Part shown: positions 24,683 through 34,220 of the stretch, piece after piece
Numbering within the stretch: the stretch's first letter is position 1
Layout: each line of letters opens with the position of its first letter
Source of the DNA: Chitinophagales bacterium
GTDB taxonomy: Bacteria > Bacteroidota > Bacteroidia > Chitinophagales > Saprospiraceae
Assembly (NCBI GenBank): GCA_026928325.1
Contig: JAIXKS010000005.1
Span: 124,023-171,373 of the forward strand
Reading direction: 5' to 3'
Length of the DNA: 47,351 nucleotides
Program-made: the position numbers and the translations under genes
Notes under the pieces: model-generated
Seen by the model: the letters and a program-made list of their open reading frames with translations, nothing else
Told to the model about the DNA's origin: nothing
Databases searched by the model: none

Positions 24683-25844
24683 CGGCTTCCATTTTTTCTA
24701 ATTGCTTTTTTTCCTCATATGCTTGTTCTACATACCTACTCACACTTAGGATGATTCCTAGTGAAAGACAGGTAAATAAAAACGATGTACCTCCCATACT
24801 AATCATCGGCAACGTCAAACCTGTAGCCGGAACTAACTGAACAGACACAGCAATATTGGCAAAAGCTGTTACTACAATATTTAACGTCAAACCCAGCGCC
24901 AACATAGCTCCAAAGGTCTTGGAGCAACGGGTGACGAGCCCGACCGTTCGAATCAACAACCAGAGATATAATCCTAAAATCAAAGCACCACCCACAAAAC
25001 CATACTCTTCACAAATGATCGCATAAATGAAATCCGCATAAGCATAAGGCAATAAATTTCTTTGGATGCTATTACCTGGCCCTAGGCCAAACATACCTCC
25101 TTCTGCAATGGCAATTTTTGATTGAACAATTTGATATTGGCCATCGGAATGTAGAAAGTCGTGAACCCGAGTTTCCCATACATTGGCACGGAAATGTTCC
25201 GGAAAATATTTTCCACTAAAATAAATGAGCGCAAAAAAACCACCTCCCAAAAACAGAAGAAGAAATACGTACTTCAACGATATTCTTCCAATAAAAATCA
25301 TCGTAAATGACGTTACAAATAAGAGTAAAGCCGTTGACAAATTGGAAGGCGCTATCAAGGCACAAATAGCGACAACAGGCAAGATTAAAGGTAAAAATGC
25401 TGCTTTAAAGCTTTTGATATAATCCTGCTTAATCGCTAATGACCGCGCCACAAACAAAATAAGCGCAATACGTGCAAAATCCGATGTTTGAAAGGACAAA
25501 TCTAAAAATGGAATCTTTATCCACCGAGAAGCATCATTCAATTCCGTTCCAAAAAATGCCGTATATATGAGCAACGGTACAGCAATAATCATCAATATGG
25601 GTGCTAACTTAGCATAGACCATATAATGCAGTCGATATGCTGTATAAGTCATCAATAATCCGGAGCCAATAAACAATAATTGTCTAACTAAAAAGTATTC
25701 CGTTCCGTGGCTCGTGTTATATTTATATACTTGGCTACCCGAAGTACTATATACAATCAATAGTGAAAATAATGACAATAGCATTACAATCAACCAGATC
25801 GCTCGGTCTCCTCTTAAATTATAATATGCTTTTGTTATATTCAC
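24663..25844 (-). CDS. ftsW: Septal peptidoglycan glycosyltransferase FtsW (SEDS family)
   Basis: The 393-aa protein has about ten membrane spans. SEDS family marks include LLIVYSTSGS near the N-terminus, the GGMFGLGPGNSIQRNLLPYA loop, and GLTLPMISMGGTSFL near the C-terminus. FtsW polymerises lipid II at the septum together with the class B PBP encoded upstream (ftsI). It lies 9 bp after murD. Confidence 0.95.
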   Translation of the reverse strand: MNITKAYYNLRGDRAIWLIVMLLSLFSLLIVYSTSGSQVYKYNTSHGTEYFLVRQLLFIGSGLLMTYTAYRLHYMVYAKLAPILMIIAVPLLIYTAFFGTELNDASRWIKIPFLDLSFQTSDFARIALILFVARSLAIKQDYIKSFKAAFLPLILPVVAICALIAPSNLSTALLLFVTSFTMIFIGRISLKYVFLLLFLGGGFFALIYFSGKYFPEHFRANVWETRVHDFLHSDGQYQIVQSKIAIAEGGMFGLGPGNSIQRNLLPYAYADFIYAIICEEYGFVGGALILGLYLWLLIRTVGLVTRCSKTFGAMLALGLTLNIVVTAFANIAVSVQLVPATGLTLPMISMGGTSFLFTCLSLGIILSVSRYVEQAYEEKKQLEKMEADAENNH

Positions 25845-25853
25845 GTTATACGA

Positions 25854-27176
25854 TTAATTATTATTTTCAACTTTATTTTTCAAGGCTACAACCGCTGCTT
25901 TAAATTGATCTCCTCGATCCATATAATTTTTAAAAAGATCGAAGCTAGCACAAGCAGGAGACAACAACACTACATCATCAGGATCTGCAAAACGAAGCCC
26001 CATTTCGACAGCTTCGACAACATCCTTTGTTTCGGCAATCACCGGAATCCACGGTTTGAAAAAATGCACCAACTTGGCATTATCAACGCCTAAGCATATC
26101 AATGCATTGACTTTCTCCTCTATCAAAGGAAGCAAAACATCGTATTCGTTTCCCTTATCCGTTCCTCCTGCAATCCATACAACAGGCTTCTCCATCGCAT
26201 CGAGTGCATAATATACCGAATCCACATTTGTTGCCTTACTATCATTGATATAAGTAACCCCAGACACAACACCACAAACTTCAAGTCTATGTGGAAGATT
26301 GACAAAGGATTTTAGCCCGGATCCAATCTCCTGCTCGCTCAAGCCCAATCTCCGACATGCCGCAACAACACACATAGCATTGAACAAATTATGCTTGCCT
26401 TGAATACTAATCTCAAAATTTCCACTGCCATCAAGGGAAGGAATACCTTCCATATATAGGTTGGCATAAATACCCAAGGTAGCAGCACGGAGTTGACTAG
26501 CACTCAACTTATGCATAGTTTCCGGATCATCCGCATTATAAATAAAATAATCAGCAGCATCTTGATTAAGCGCTACTCGAAATTTAGCGTCAGCGTACTT
26601 GAATAACGAATAGCTATATCGGTCCAAATGATCTGGCGTGATATTGAGCAAAATAGCAATATTCGGGTGAAAAGTCTCAATATCATCCAATTGAAAACTT
26701 GACACTTCTACGACTATTAATTCTGGCGCTGATTCAGCAACAATTCGAGCAAAACTCTTTCCGTAATTGCCACCCAAGGCGACACTTTTACCTGCATTCT
26801 TTAACACATGGTATAAAAGTCCAGATGTGGTAGTCTTCCCATTCGATCCAGTTACAGCTATAATTTCACCTTGATAAAAAAGCGACCCAAATTCAATTTC
26901 AGATATTACCTTTTTGCCTGCTTCCTTCAGTTTTTGGACGACAGAAGCACTATCTGGAATCCCTGGACTCTTGATTACAGTATCACAATCTAAGATCCTG
27001 TCCATACTATGACCGCCTTCTTCAAAAGGAATCTGATTTTCTGTCAATTCACCTTTAAAATTATCGGCAAGCATGCCTTGATCTGACACAAAGACATCAA
27101 GTCCCTGCTTTTTAGCAAGTAAGGCTGCTCCTATGCCACTTTCGCCCGCTCCTAAAACTACAATCCTCTTCATCAT
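25854..27176 (-). CDS. murD: UDP-N-acetylmuramoylalanine-D-glutamate ligase
   Basis: The 440-aa ATP-dependent ligase adds D-Glu to UDP-MurNAc-L-Ala. It shows IVVLGAGESGIGAALLA at the N-terminus, P-loop TGSNGKTTTSGLL, NITPDHLDRY and YINDSKATNVDS. The start ATG at 27176 shares its A with the murY-side stop TAA of mraY (TAATG), a one-base overlap. A second ATG follows at once (27173). The upstream frame to 27233 lies inside mraY and was rejected. Confidence 0.95.
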   Translation of the reverse strand: MMKRIVVLGAGESGIGAALLAKKQGLDVFVSDQGMLADNFKGELTENQIPFEEGGHSMDRILDCDTVIKSPGIPDSASVVQKLKEAGKKVISEIEFGSLFYQGEIIAVTGSNGKTTTSGLLYHVLKNAGKSVALGGNYGKSFARIVAESAPELIVVEVSSFQLDDIETFHPNIAILLNITPDHLDRYSYSLFKYADAKFRVALNQDAADYFIYNADDPETMHKLSASQLRAATLGIYANLYMEGIPSLDGSGNFEISIQGKHNLFNAMCVVAACRRLGLSEQEIGSGLKSFVNLPHRLEVCGVVSGVTYINDSKATNVDSVYYALDAMEKPVVWIAGGTDKGNEYDVLLPLIEEKVNALICLGVDNAKLVHFFKPWIPVIAETKDVVEAVEMGLRFADPDDVVLLSPACASFDLFKNYMDRGDQFKAAVVALKNKVENNN

Positions 27177-28441
27177 TAGCGAATTTTTAAGGTGATAACA
27201 GAAACAATAGCCAACAAAATACCTATAATCCAAAACCGCGTTGCAATTTTGGCTTCATGCATACCTGACTTCTGAAAATGATGGTGCAAAGGCGACATTT
27301 TAAATATTCTCCTTCCTTCACCATATTTGTTTTTTGTATATTTAAAATAACTGACTTGCATCACTACTGATAAATTCTCAGCTACAAATATTCCACACAA
27401 CACTGGAATCAATAACTCCTTTCGGAGAATGATCGCCAAAACAGCAATGATTCCACCAATAGTCAAACTTCCTGTATCGCCCATAAATACCTTCGCGGGG
27501 AAGGAATTGTGCCATAAAAAGCCAATACAAGCCCCAAGAAAACAAGCGGAAAATACCACCAATTCAGCCGAATTTGGAATATAAAAAATATTCAAATAAT
27601 CGGCTGTAATCGTATTTCCTGATACATAAGCAAATACCCCTAGCGTAGCGGCAATCACCGCCGAAGTTCCGGCCGCTAATCCATCGATACCGTCCGTAAG
27701 ATTAGCCGCATTAGAAACTGCCGTAACAATAAAAATGACAATCAATGTAAACACAATGGACAACCATAAGTCTGCATTGTCACCTAGAAATCCAACTAAA
27801 TATTTATAATCAAAATTATTATTCTTAAAAAATGGAACATTCGTCAAGGTTGTCTTGACATAGGCCATATCCGTCATCCTAGTTATATCATTGACTCGAG
27901 GCAGCGGAATCTGATATTCCTTAACAATCTGATAATTGCCGGCTTTAGCTTCATCCGTTGGCATCCGAACGACTACATCATTAGAAACCAACATGGTCAC
28001 ACTAACGATAAGTCCTAAAATGACCTGGCCAAATATTTTAGCCTTTCCACTAAGACCTTCCTTATTCTTTTTAAATACCTTGATGTAATCATCAGCACCT
28101 CCGATAAAGCCAAGCCAAACGGTAGTAAACAACATAAGCCAAATATACACATTGGTCAAATTAGCCAATAAAAGACAAGGAATCAAAATTGCCATGATGA
28201 TGATGATACCACCCATAGTCGGTGTACCTTCTTTAAGTTTCTGACCGTCGAGTCCAAGCTCTCTCACTGTTTCTCCGATTTGTCTCCTTTTTAAGAGATT
28301 GATGATACGTCCACCGAAAATCAAAGATATAACCAATGACAAAATCATAGCAAAAGCTGCCCTAAATGTAATATACTGAAATAGCCCACTGCCAGGCAAG
28401 CTATAATATTTATCAATATATTCGAAAAAGTGGTACAACAT
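27176..28441 (-). CDS. mraY: Phospho-N-acetylmuramoyl-pentapeptide transferase
   Basis: The 421-aa polytopic membrane enzyme transfers phospho-MurNAc-pentapeptide to undecaprenyl phosphate, giving lipid I. It has EGTPTMGGI, the catalytic [20 protein letters not shown] and PLHHHFQ. It is longer than the roughly 360-residue E. coli enzyme because of an extra segment near residues 170-220 ([20 protein letters not shown] onward), which I believe is common in Bacteroidetes. A 254-bp gap separates it from murE. Confidence 0.96.
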   Translation of the reverse strand: MLYHFFEYIDKYYSLPGSGLFQYITFRAAFAMILSLVISLIFGGRIINLLKRRQIGETVRELGLDGQKLKEGTPTMGGIIIIMAILIPCLLLANLTNVYIWLMLFTTVWLGFIGGADDYIKVFKKNKEGLSGKAKIFGQVILGLIVSVTMLVSNDVVVRMPTDEAKAGNYQIVKEYQIPLPRVNDITRMTDMAYVKTTLTNVPFFKNNNFDYKYLVGFLGDNADLWLSIVFTLIVIFIVTAVSNAANLTDGIDGLAAGTSAVIAATLGVFAYVSGNTITADYLNIFYIPNSAELVVFSACFLGACIGFLWHNSFPAKVFMGDTGSLTIGGIIAVLAIILRKELLIPVLCGIFVAENLSVVMQVSYFKYTKNKYGEGRRIFKMSPLHHHFQKSGMHEAKIATRFWIIGILLAIVSVITLKIR

Positions 28442-28540
28442 TTGTATTATAGATTATAAATTTGATTGTTTTATACTAAATTGTTAATTAATTACTTATT
28501 AAAAAATGAGGATTAATGATAATCCAAAATCTAAAAATGT

Positions 28541-28597
28541 TAACAGCGCAGTGAGATGTTTGAAACTTTTTCCAAACATGGCTCACTGCAACTGTTA
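28541..28597. other. Long hairpin in the murE-mraY gap
   Basis: TAACAG / GCAGTGAG / ATGTTTG (28541-28562) pair with CAAACAT / CTCACTGC / CTGTTA (28573-28597). This gives 21 base pairs interrupted only by a 1x2 internal loop and a 2-nt bulge, with a 10-nt loop. On the transcribed (minus) strand it is followed by a short T-rich stretch. It could attenuate or terminate transcription between murE and mraY, or protect processed mRNA ends. The gap also holds a weaker inverted repeat, AGCGAT/ATCGCT (28664-28691), just after the murE stop. Confidence 0.7.
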
Positions 28598-28695
28598 AAC
28601 CAACCTGAGAATGAAATAGAACCTAATTCTTTTTGATATAGACCAAATATCCATTAGAACAGAAGCGATTTGTAAAAGTGGTATGATCGCTACTA

Positions 28696-30153
28696 TCAAC
28701 CTAAATATTCATTCAATATCAATTTATCGTCAAAAGGAAACTTTTCTCCTTTTATTTCCTGGTAATTTTCATGACCTTTGCCGGCTACAACGATGATATC
28801 TCCACGTTTGGCCATCATCACTGCTGTCTTAATCGCTGCTTTACGATCCGAAATACGAATCATTTTTTTTCGCTGGTTCGCATCGAGCGTGGATTCCATA
28901 TCATCCAAAATCGCTTCTGGATCCTCAGACCTAGGGTTATCACTTGTAAAAATGGCTATCTCTCCATAATCACATGCAACACTACCCATCAACGGACGTT
29001 TGGTTTTGTCTCGATCTCCGCCACATCCTACAACAACGATTATCCCTGTTCCTTCCGCTTTTATCTCTTTGACCGTTTGCAATACATTCTCTAAAGCATC
29101 TGGAGTGTGCGCATAATCTACAATGGCAAACTTAGAGCCATCCGGAGATACGACTTGGTCAAAGCGTCCTTCTGCTCCACGTAATCCACTCATCAAAGCC
29201 AAAACTTCATCCTTCTCGATACCCAATTCACAAGCTACTCCAAAAACTGCGGCGATATTATAAGCATTGAATGCGCCAATCATCCGAAAATGCGCTTCAC
29301 TATCATTGATTCTAAGGTGCAAACCATGAATAGAATTTTCAATGATTTTAACTTTATAATCGGCCATCGTTTTAACGCCATAAGTCAATTTTCGAGCTTG
29401 GGTATTTTGCAACATCACCTGACCATTTTTATCGTCAGCATTCACAAGCGCAAAAGCACTTTTAGGCAATCCGTCAAAAAACATTTTTTTAGCATGGATA
29501 TAATTTAACATGGTACCATGATAATCCAAATGATCAAGCGTCAAGTTTGTAAAAACAGCACCTGCAAAGATTAATCCCGCTATTCGCTTTTGATGGGCGG
29601 CATGAGAACTCACTTCCATGAAGACATAATCACAACCTGCTTCCTTCATCTTCACGATCAACTTATGTAAGCTGATAACATCCGGAGTTGTATGCGTCGC
29701 TGGGACGACATCCTTTCCAATGATATTTTCAACCGTAGAAATGAGGCCACAAGTGTAACCAAGTGCGCTTAAAAGTTGGTAAAGCAAAGTAGCAACCGTT
29801 GTTTTACCATTGGTACCTGTAACACCTATGAGTTGGAGGTCTTTTGTTACATATCCAAAAAATGCATGGGCAAGCGCTCCAATAAATCCGCGGACATCCT
29901 CACATTCGATATAAGTAATGCCATCCATCTTATTGCTTGCATATTCACAAACGATGCAACGTGCACCTCTTCGAATCGCATCATCAATAAAATCATGACC
30001 ATCAACCACGTTTCCTTTGAAGGCAGCATACAAAGCACCTTCATCAATCAATCTTGAATCAATACAAATATCATGAATTTGGATATCTGTCGAACCATAG
30101 ATTCGGGTTTCAAACCCTACCGGCAATATGTCAAATAACTTTTTATTCATCAT
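28696..30153 (-). CDS. murE: UDP-MurNAc-L-Ala-D-Glu-meso-diaminopimelate ligase
   Basis: The 485-aa Mur ligase has P-loop GVTGTNGKTTVATLL, VFTNLTLDHLDYHGT, VDYAHTPDALE and SDNPRSEDP. The DNPR motif is the known mark of meso-diaminopimelate-adding MurE (Lys-adding enzymes differ there). The ATG at 30153 is 16 bp after ftsI; another ATG follows at 30150 and an in-frame TTG precedes at 30156. No murF follows, unlike the E. coli cluster. Confidence 0.95.
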   Translation of the reverse strand: MMNKKLFDILPVGFETRIYGSTDIQIHDICIDSRLIDEGALYAAFKGNVVDGHDFIDDAIRRGARCIVCEYASNKMDGITYIECEDVRGFIGALAHAFFGYVTKDLQLIGVTGTNGKTTVATLLYQLLSALGYTCGLISTVENIIGKDVVPATHTTPDVISLHKLIVKMKEAGCDYVFMEVSSHAAHQKRIAGLIFAGAVFTNLTLDHLDYHGTMLNYIHAKKMFFDGLPKSAFALVNADDKNGQVMLQNTQARKLTYGVKTMADYKVKIIENSIHGLHLRINDSEAHFRMIGAFNAYNIAAVFGVACELGIEKDEVLALMSGLRGAEGRFDQVVSPDGSKFAIVDYAHTPDALENVLQTVKEIKAEGTGIIVVVGCGGDRDKTKRPLMGSVACDYGEIAIFTSDNPRSEDPEAILDDMESTLDANQRKKMIRISDRKAAIKTAVMMAKRGDIIVVAGKGHENYQEIKGEKFPFDDKLILNEYLG

Positions 30154-30169
30154 CAAACTGTTTAAAATA

Positions 30170-32290
30170 TCAGTCTAAATCTAGAATCACTCGATTTCCT
30201 CGAGCTGTCGTACCCGGAGGTATCGACTGGCGTCGAACTTTCCCGACACCTCTTATATTTACACTCAATCCCGCATATTCCATGAGATAGACAGCATCTC
30301 GTACGCCCATACCTCTAACATCCGGAACAAGTGCATTCCTTATTTTTTTATCTTCCAATATCATTGCATTGGCGGATGGATCAAGTACAACGAATGGCTC
30401 CTTTGAGTCATCTTTGTATTTTATATTTAAGTAATCCATGATTGTATTAAAATCTTCATGATATCCTACTGCTTTTCCAGGAACACCGATTGCAGCATAA
30501 ATAGACTCATTAAGAGATCGAACCTGCTTGGTCTTCATGGTATATACTCGTTCTGCGATCTTTTTAAACACCGGACCTGCGACATAACTACCATAAAAAG
30601 AACCACCTCTTGGATCATAGACCACGACAATCATAGAATACATAGGGTCTTCAGCTGGAAAATATCCACAAAAGCTCGCATTATATCTAGCATAATCTGC
30701 TTTGTTTGCATAATTCACCCGAGAAGTACCCGTTTTACCTGCAATACTCACGTACTCTGAAAACAGATTTTTTCCGGTACCCTTCAACACCACATTCTCT
30801 AGAAGTTGCCTTGCGTTTTTAATGTTTTCTGGCTTAGCTATTTGATTAGAAAGTACAACGGGATTAAATTTCTTTTTTAATTCATTTCCTTTTCGAATCT
30901 CCTCAACGAGATACGGCTTCATCATTTTACCGCCATTGGCTACACTATTATATAAGTTAAGCATTTGCAATGGAGTCAACATCAACTCATATCCGTGAGC
31001 CATCCAAGGTACTGTCGTGCTATACCATTTATCCTTGTTGATAACCGGATCTTTAATAATTGGCACCGGTTCTCCTAAGATATCAATCCCAGTCGCTTCA
31101 TCCAACCCAAACTGCTTCAATCGCTTGTTCCACTGAATTCTACCATCTTTCGAGTTATAAAGATCATTGGCTACGGATGCAATCCCTACATTGGACGATA
31201 TCTCAAAAGCTTCCGCAAGAGTGGTCAGTTTACGACCATGTTTTTCAGAGTCATGCATCACCCGATCCGCAAATCGTCGCGCACCATAATTCAAATCAAT
31301 CAACGTATCCATGTTCGTCACACCATCTTCCATTGCTGCAAGAATCGTGGCCAGTTTCATGGTAGAACCAGGTTCACTTAATCTAGTAACACCCAAATTA
31401 TACATTTCATAGTAAGAGCTATCCTGAGTTCTTGATAGATTTGATATGGCTTTTATCGCACCAGTACCTACTTCCATCAGAATTGCTACACCACTTTCGG
31501 CCTTATGACTCTTTACCGCTTTCAACAATTCGTGATGCACAATATCTTGCATATCGATATTTAGCGTCGTATAAATGTCATCTCCTGTTTTGATCTCATT
31601 TTCAGAGGGATCATACACCGGCACCCAAACATCTCTTTCCCCAAAATTATTGGGAAGCCGCTTCATCAAACGCTGGTCACTTTCACCTTTCAACATTTTA
31701 TCAAAGTACCCTTCTAGTCCGACTTTATCCGCATTTTCTCTGTCAACGCCTATGGTCCTAGATGCTAGCTCCCCATACGGTTTTACGCGTTTTCCATATC
31801 TACTTTTTATCAGTCCACCTTTATAAGACCCGTATTTTATAATTGGAGCTTCCTTGAGTTTATTAAATGCGTCAATGTCAAGGCCTTTGGCTACAAAAAA
31901 GTATCGGTTTCCTTTCTTTTTAGCCGATTTTAATTCTTTAAGCCACTGATCCTTGGATTTAGGCTTAATATACATCGGATCAAAAGAAGACAAGAAAATC
32001 GCTAGTGAATCTACTTCTTTATCAAAAAGCTCATTACTAATCACTTTCATATCCATCCTAACCTCAAAGAACTGTAGTGAAGTAGCTAAAAGATTGCCCT
32101 CTTCACCATATATATTTCCACGATCGGCGTCCACTGTCTTCCACTTTACATTTACCTCACCTTTCTGACGCCATTTATCTCTTTCTATAATACCGACTTT
32201 AAATACCTTGAACAGAATTACTACTGAGGCAACACCAAAGCAAAACATTACAAAATACGCCCTCCAAAGCAATTCCTTTTTTCTGTCCAT
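30170..32290 (-). CDS. ftsI: Septal transpeptidase FtsI (class B PBP) with C-terminal PASTA domain
   Basis: The 706-aa bitopic protein has a membrane span near residues 10-29 and a PBP dimerisation domain. The transpeptidase carries active-site Ser309-Thr-Met-Lys312 in EPGSTMKLAT, SSN in EISSNVGIA, and Lys519-Thr-Gly in AGKTGTSRV. About residues 640-706 form one PASTA domain (VPDVRGMGVRDAVYLMEYAG). It cross-links septal peptidoglycan with FtsW and is the beta-lactam target. It is longer than E. coli FtsI (588 aa), mainly because of the PASTA tail. The gap to ftsL is 22 bp. Confidence 0.95.
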   Translation of the reverse strand: MDRKKELLWRAYFVMFCFGVASVVILFKVFKVGIIERDKWRQKGEVNVKWKTVDADRGNIYGEEGNLLATSLQFFEVRMDMKVISNELFDKEVDSLAIFLSSFDPMYIKPKSKDQWLKELKSAKKKGNRYFFVAKGLDIDAFNKLKEAPIIKYGSYKGGLIKSRYGKRVKPYGELASRTIGVDRENADKVGLEGYFDKMLKGESDQRLMKRLPNNFGERDVWVPVYDPSENEIKTGDDIYTTLNIDMQDIVHHELLKAVKSHKAESGVAILMEVGTGAIKAISNLSRTQDSSYYEMYNLGVTRLSEPGSTMKLATILAAMEDGVTNMDTLIDLNYGARRFADRVMHDSEKHGRKLTTLAEAFEISSNVGIASVANDLYNSKDGRIQWNKRLKQFGLDEATGIDILGEPVPIIKDPVINKDKWYSTTVPWMAHGYELMLTPLQMLNLYNSVANGGKMMKPYLVEEIRKGNELKKKFNPVVLSNQIAKPENIKNARQLLENVVLKGTGKNLFSEYVSIAGKTGTSRVNYANKADYARYNASFCGYFPAEDPMYSMIVVVYDPRGGSFYGSYVAGPVFKKIAERVYTMKTKQVRSLNESIYAAIGVPGKAVGYHEDFNTIMDYLNIKYKDDSKEPFVVLDPSANAMILEDKKIRNALVPDVRGMGVRDAVYLMEYAGLSVNIRGVGKVRRQSIPPGTTARGNRVILDLD

Positions 32291-32312
32291 GAGATGTATA
32301 TCCTCTATCCTA

Positions 32313-32633
32313 TTAATCCATTTTTTCTGCTACAATTTTAAAAGGCGGTGTAGTAGATGGTTTCAATCCACTTTCCTTTACCTTATCTTCAATTTGCGAT
32401 TGTATGCTACCCTGCATCACTTCCTGCTTCAAATTCAAGGCTCTCCAACGAATATCCTTAACTTCTTGCTTCAGTACTTCAGTTTTTCTTACTGCTTTTT
32501 CTGATGCGTGAGCATTAGAGATATAAATGACGCCAAGTAAGACAAGATAGCATACAAATGGCAAATTGACAAAAATCCACTCGACCCATTTCAGTCTAAA
32601 AAGTGTAGCTTTCTTATCCTGGAAATTAGTCAT
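32313..32633 (-). CDS. ftsL: FtsL-like division protein
   Basis: The 106-aa protein has a short basic cytoplasmic start, one membrane span (about residues 22-41) and a periplasmic helix (about 42-85) rich in Lys, Glu and Leu that suits the FtsL/FtsB coiled coil. FtsL activates the FtsW-FtsI synthase. Sequence conservation is low; the call rests on size, topology and position between rsmH and ftsI. Confidence 0.8.
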   Translation of the reverse strand: MTNFQDKKATLFRLKWVEWIFVNLPFVCYLVLLGVIYISNAHASEKAVRKTEVLKQEVKDIRWRALNLKQEVMQGSIQSQIEDKVKESGLKPSTTPPFKIVAEKMD

Positions 32634-32747
32634 GGCAATGAATTTAATCTTTAATAATTTTACTCCTTTATATCCGGTATTTAACGTTTTCTATCATTTA
32701 AGGGCGAATCAAAGTCAGCGTTCATTAACGCATCCAAGGCAAACCGT

Positions 32748-33647
32748 CTAAAGTTTTTCCGCAACTCTCAGTTTCGCACTTCTCGCTCGTGAATTTCGCT
32801 TTTGTTCTTCCTGCCCGGCTACAATAACCTTTTTATCTACCAATGCGAAAGGCCTATAAATATTGCCAAAATCATCTTTGACAACTTCACCGTCCACATT
32901 ACCGGTTTTAAAAAAGTTCTTCACCATTCGATCTTCAATACTATGAAAAGTAATTACTGCAAACCTGCCACCTTTATTGAGTAATTTCAAACCATCTTCC
33001 AGCATATCTCTTAAGGCGCCTAACTCATCATTCACTTCGATTCTAATGGCCTGATATACTTGAGAATAGTATTTCATCTTAGGTCCCATCTGATTTCTAT
33101 CCAAGATCCTATTCAGATCTTCTGTAGTTCGGATAGGTCCCATTTTTCGTTGTGCGGAGATCGCTGCTGCCAACGTTTTGGCATTTCGAACTTCTCCATA
33201 CTTACTCAACACGTTTACAAGTTGCTCCTCTTCATAAGCATTTACTACGTCAAAAGCTGAAAATAACGAACTTTCATTCATACGCATATCGAGCGGTGCA
33301 TCAAACCTGTATGAAAACCCCCTTTCGGGAATATCCAACTGATGAGATGACACACCCAAATCAGCTAATATCCCATCTACTTGTTGAACACCTTCTAATC
33401 GCAGATACTTTCGCATATATCTAAAATTAGAATTAATCAACGTAAATCGTTCATCAGCCGGCGCATTACTCAAAGCATCAACGTCCTGATCAAAAGCATA
33501 CAAATGCCCGTTGGCATCAAGCTTATTTAAAATCGATCGGGAATGCCCACCTGCACCAAATGTCACGTCAACATAAATACCTTTCGGTCGGATTTTGAGA
33601 TTGTTTATACTTTCTTCCAAAAGAACTGATACATGATATTCGCTCAT
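32748..33647 (-). CDS. rsmH: 16S rRNA m4C1402 methyltransferase RsmH
   Basis: The 299-aa SAM-dependent enzyme has EYHVSVLLEESINNL at the start, SAM loop VDVTFGAGGHSRSIL, LADLGVSSHQLD, RGFSYRFDAPLDMRM and ITFHSIEDRMVK, all typical of RsmH (formerly MraW). The ATG at 33647 gives the standard N-terminus and sits 22 bp after mraZ; the longer frame to 33677 would use TTG and overlap mraZ. Confidence 0.96.
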   Translation of the reverse strand: MSEYHVSVLLEESINNLKIRPKGIYVDVTFGAGGHSRSILNKLDANGHLYAFDQDVDALSNAPADERFTLINSNFRYMRKYLRLEGVQQVDGILADLGVSSHQLDIPERGFSYRFDAPLDMRMNESSLFSAFDVVNAYEEEQLVNVLSKYGEVRNAKTLAAAISAQRKMGPIRTTEDLNRILDRNQMGPKMKYYSQVYQAIRIEVNDELGALRDMLEDGLKLLNKGGRFAVITFHSIEDRMVKNFFKTGNVDGEVVKDDFGNIYRPFALVDKKVIVAGQEEQKRNSRARSAKLRVAEKL

Positions 33648-33669
33648 ATTCAACGCACTAAAGCATGAT

Positions 33670-34134
33670 TTAATCAAGTGGTTTATTTACATTGAAATTC
33701 ACTTCTGCAAGTTGGACATAATCATCGGGTTCTTCTTCGATCATCGCTTCATACTTATCTTTCGCCCAAATTTCAATTTGATTTTGATATGCAAATAACA
33801 TTACGTCTTTATCTATACCTGCATATTCCATCAACGAACCAGGGAGATTAATTCGCTCTGACGAATCTACTTCCAACTCGGTTGCACCACGATAAAAATA
33901 CCTAATTGCTTTCCTTTGTTGAGCAATATTAATGTTCAATTGGTTGATTTCCTTTGTCTTTATTTCCCATACTTCTATGGGGTACAACATCAAGTGCTGT
34001 TCATATCCACGGTTAATGACAAATTTGAGATTTTCGTCGCCGCCAATCTGCTTAAGCAATGCACTAGGCAACTTAAGCCGACCTTTAGCATCAAGCTTGC
34101 AGTCATACTCACCGAGAAATTGATATGTTTTCAC
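33670..34134 (-). CDS. mraZ: Transcriptional regulator MraZ
   Basis: The 154-aa protein has two SpoVT/AbrB-like swapped-hairpin domains. The first carries GEYDCKLDAKGRLKLPSALL, the second ATELEVDSSERINLPGSLMEYAG. MraZ binds direct repeats near its own promoter and controls the dcw operon. Matching repeats are present just upstream (34171-34190). It is the first gene of the cluster. Confidence 0.95.
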   Translation of the reverse strand: MKTYQFLGEYDCKLDAKGRLKLPSALLKQIGGDENLKFVINRGYEQHLMLYPIEVWEIKTKEINQLNINIAQQRKAIRYFYRGATELEVDSSERINLPGSLMEYAGIDKDVMLFAYQNQIEIWAKDKYEAMIEEEPDDYVQLAEVNFNVNKPLD

Positions 34135-34155
34135 ACTTTCAGGTTGTTAACGGAA

Positions 34156-34190
34156 CAAAGATATGGCTAATTCCCACTTTTTCCCACTTT
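34156..34190 (-). promoter_or_regulatory. dcw operon promoter with MraZ-box direct repeats
   Basis: On the minus strand the -7 element TATCTTTG lies at 34156-34163, 21 bp before the mraZ ATG. Directly upstream are two identical 10-bp repeats, AAAGTGGGAA (34171-34180 and 34181-34190). Degenerate copies lie at 34191-34200 and 34211-34220 (AAAGTGAGAA). The GTGGGA core and 10-bp period match the known MraZ operator (TGGGA repeats spaced by 5). The boxes occupy the -33 region, where no TTG is found, so direct autoregulation is likely. Confidence 0.75.
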
Positions 34191-34220
34191 TTTCCAAAAA
34201 AATATATTTTTTCTCACTTT

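Noticed and set aside
33648-33677. Longer RsmH starting at TTG 33677
   Set aside because: It overlaps the mraZ stop and precedes the conserved SEYHVSVLLEE start at the ATG 33647.
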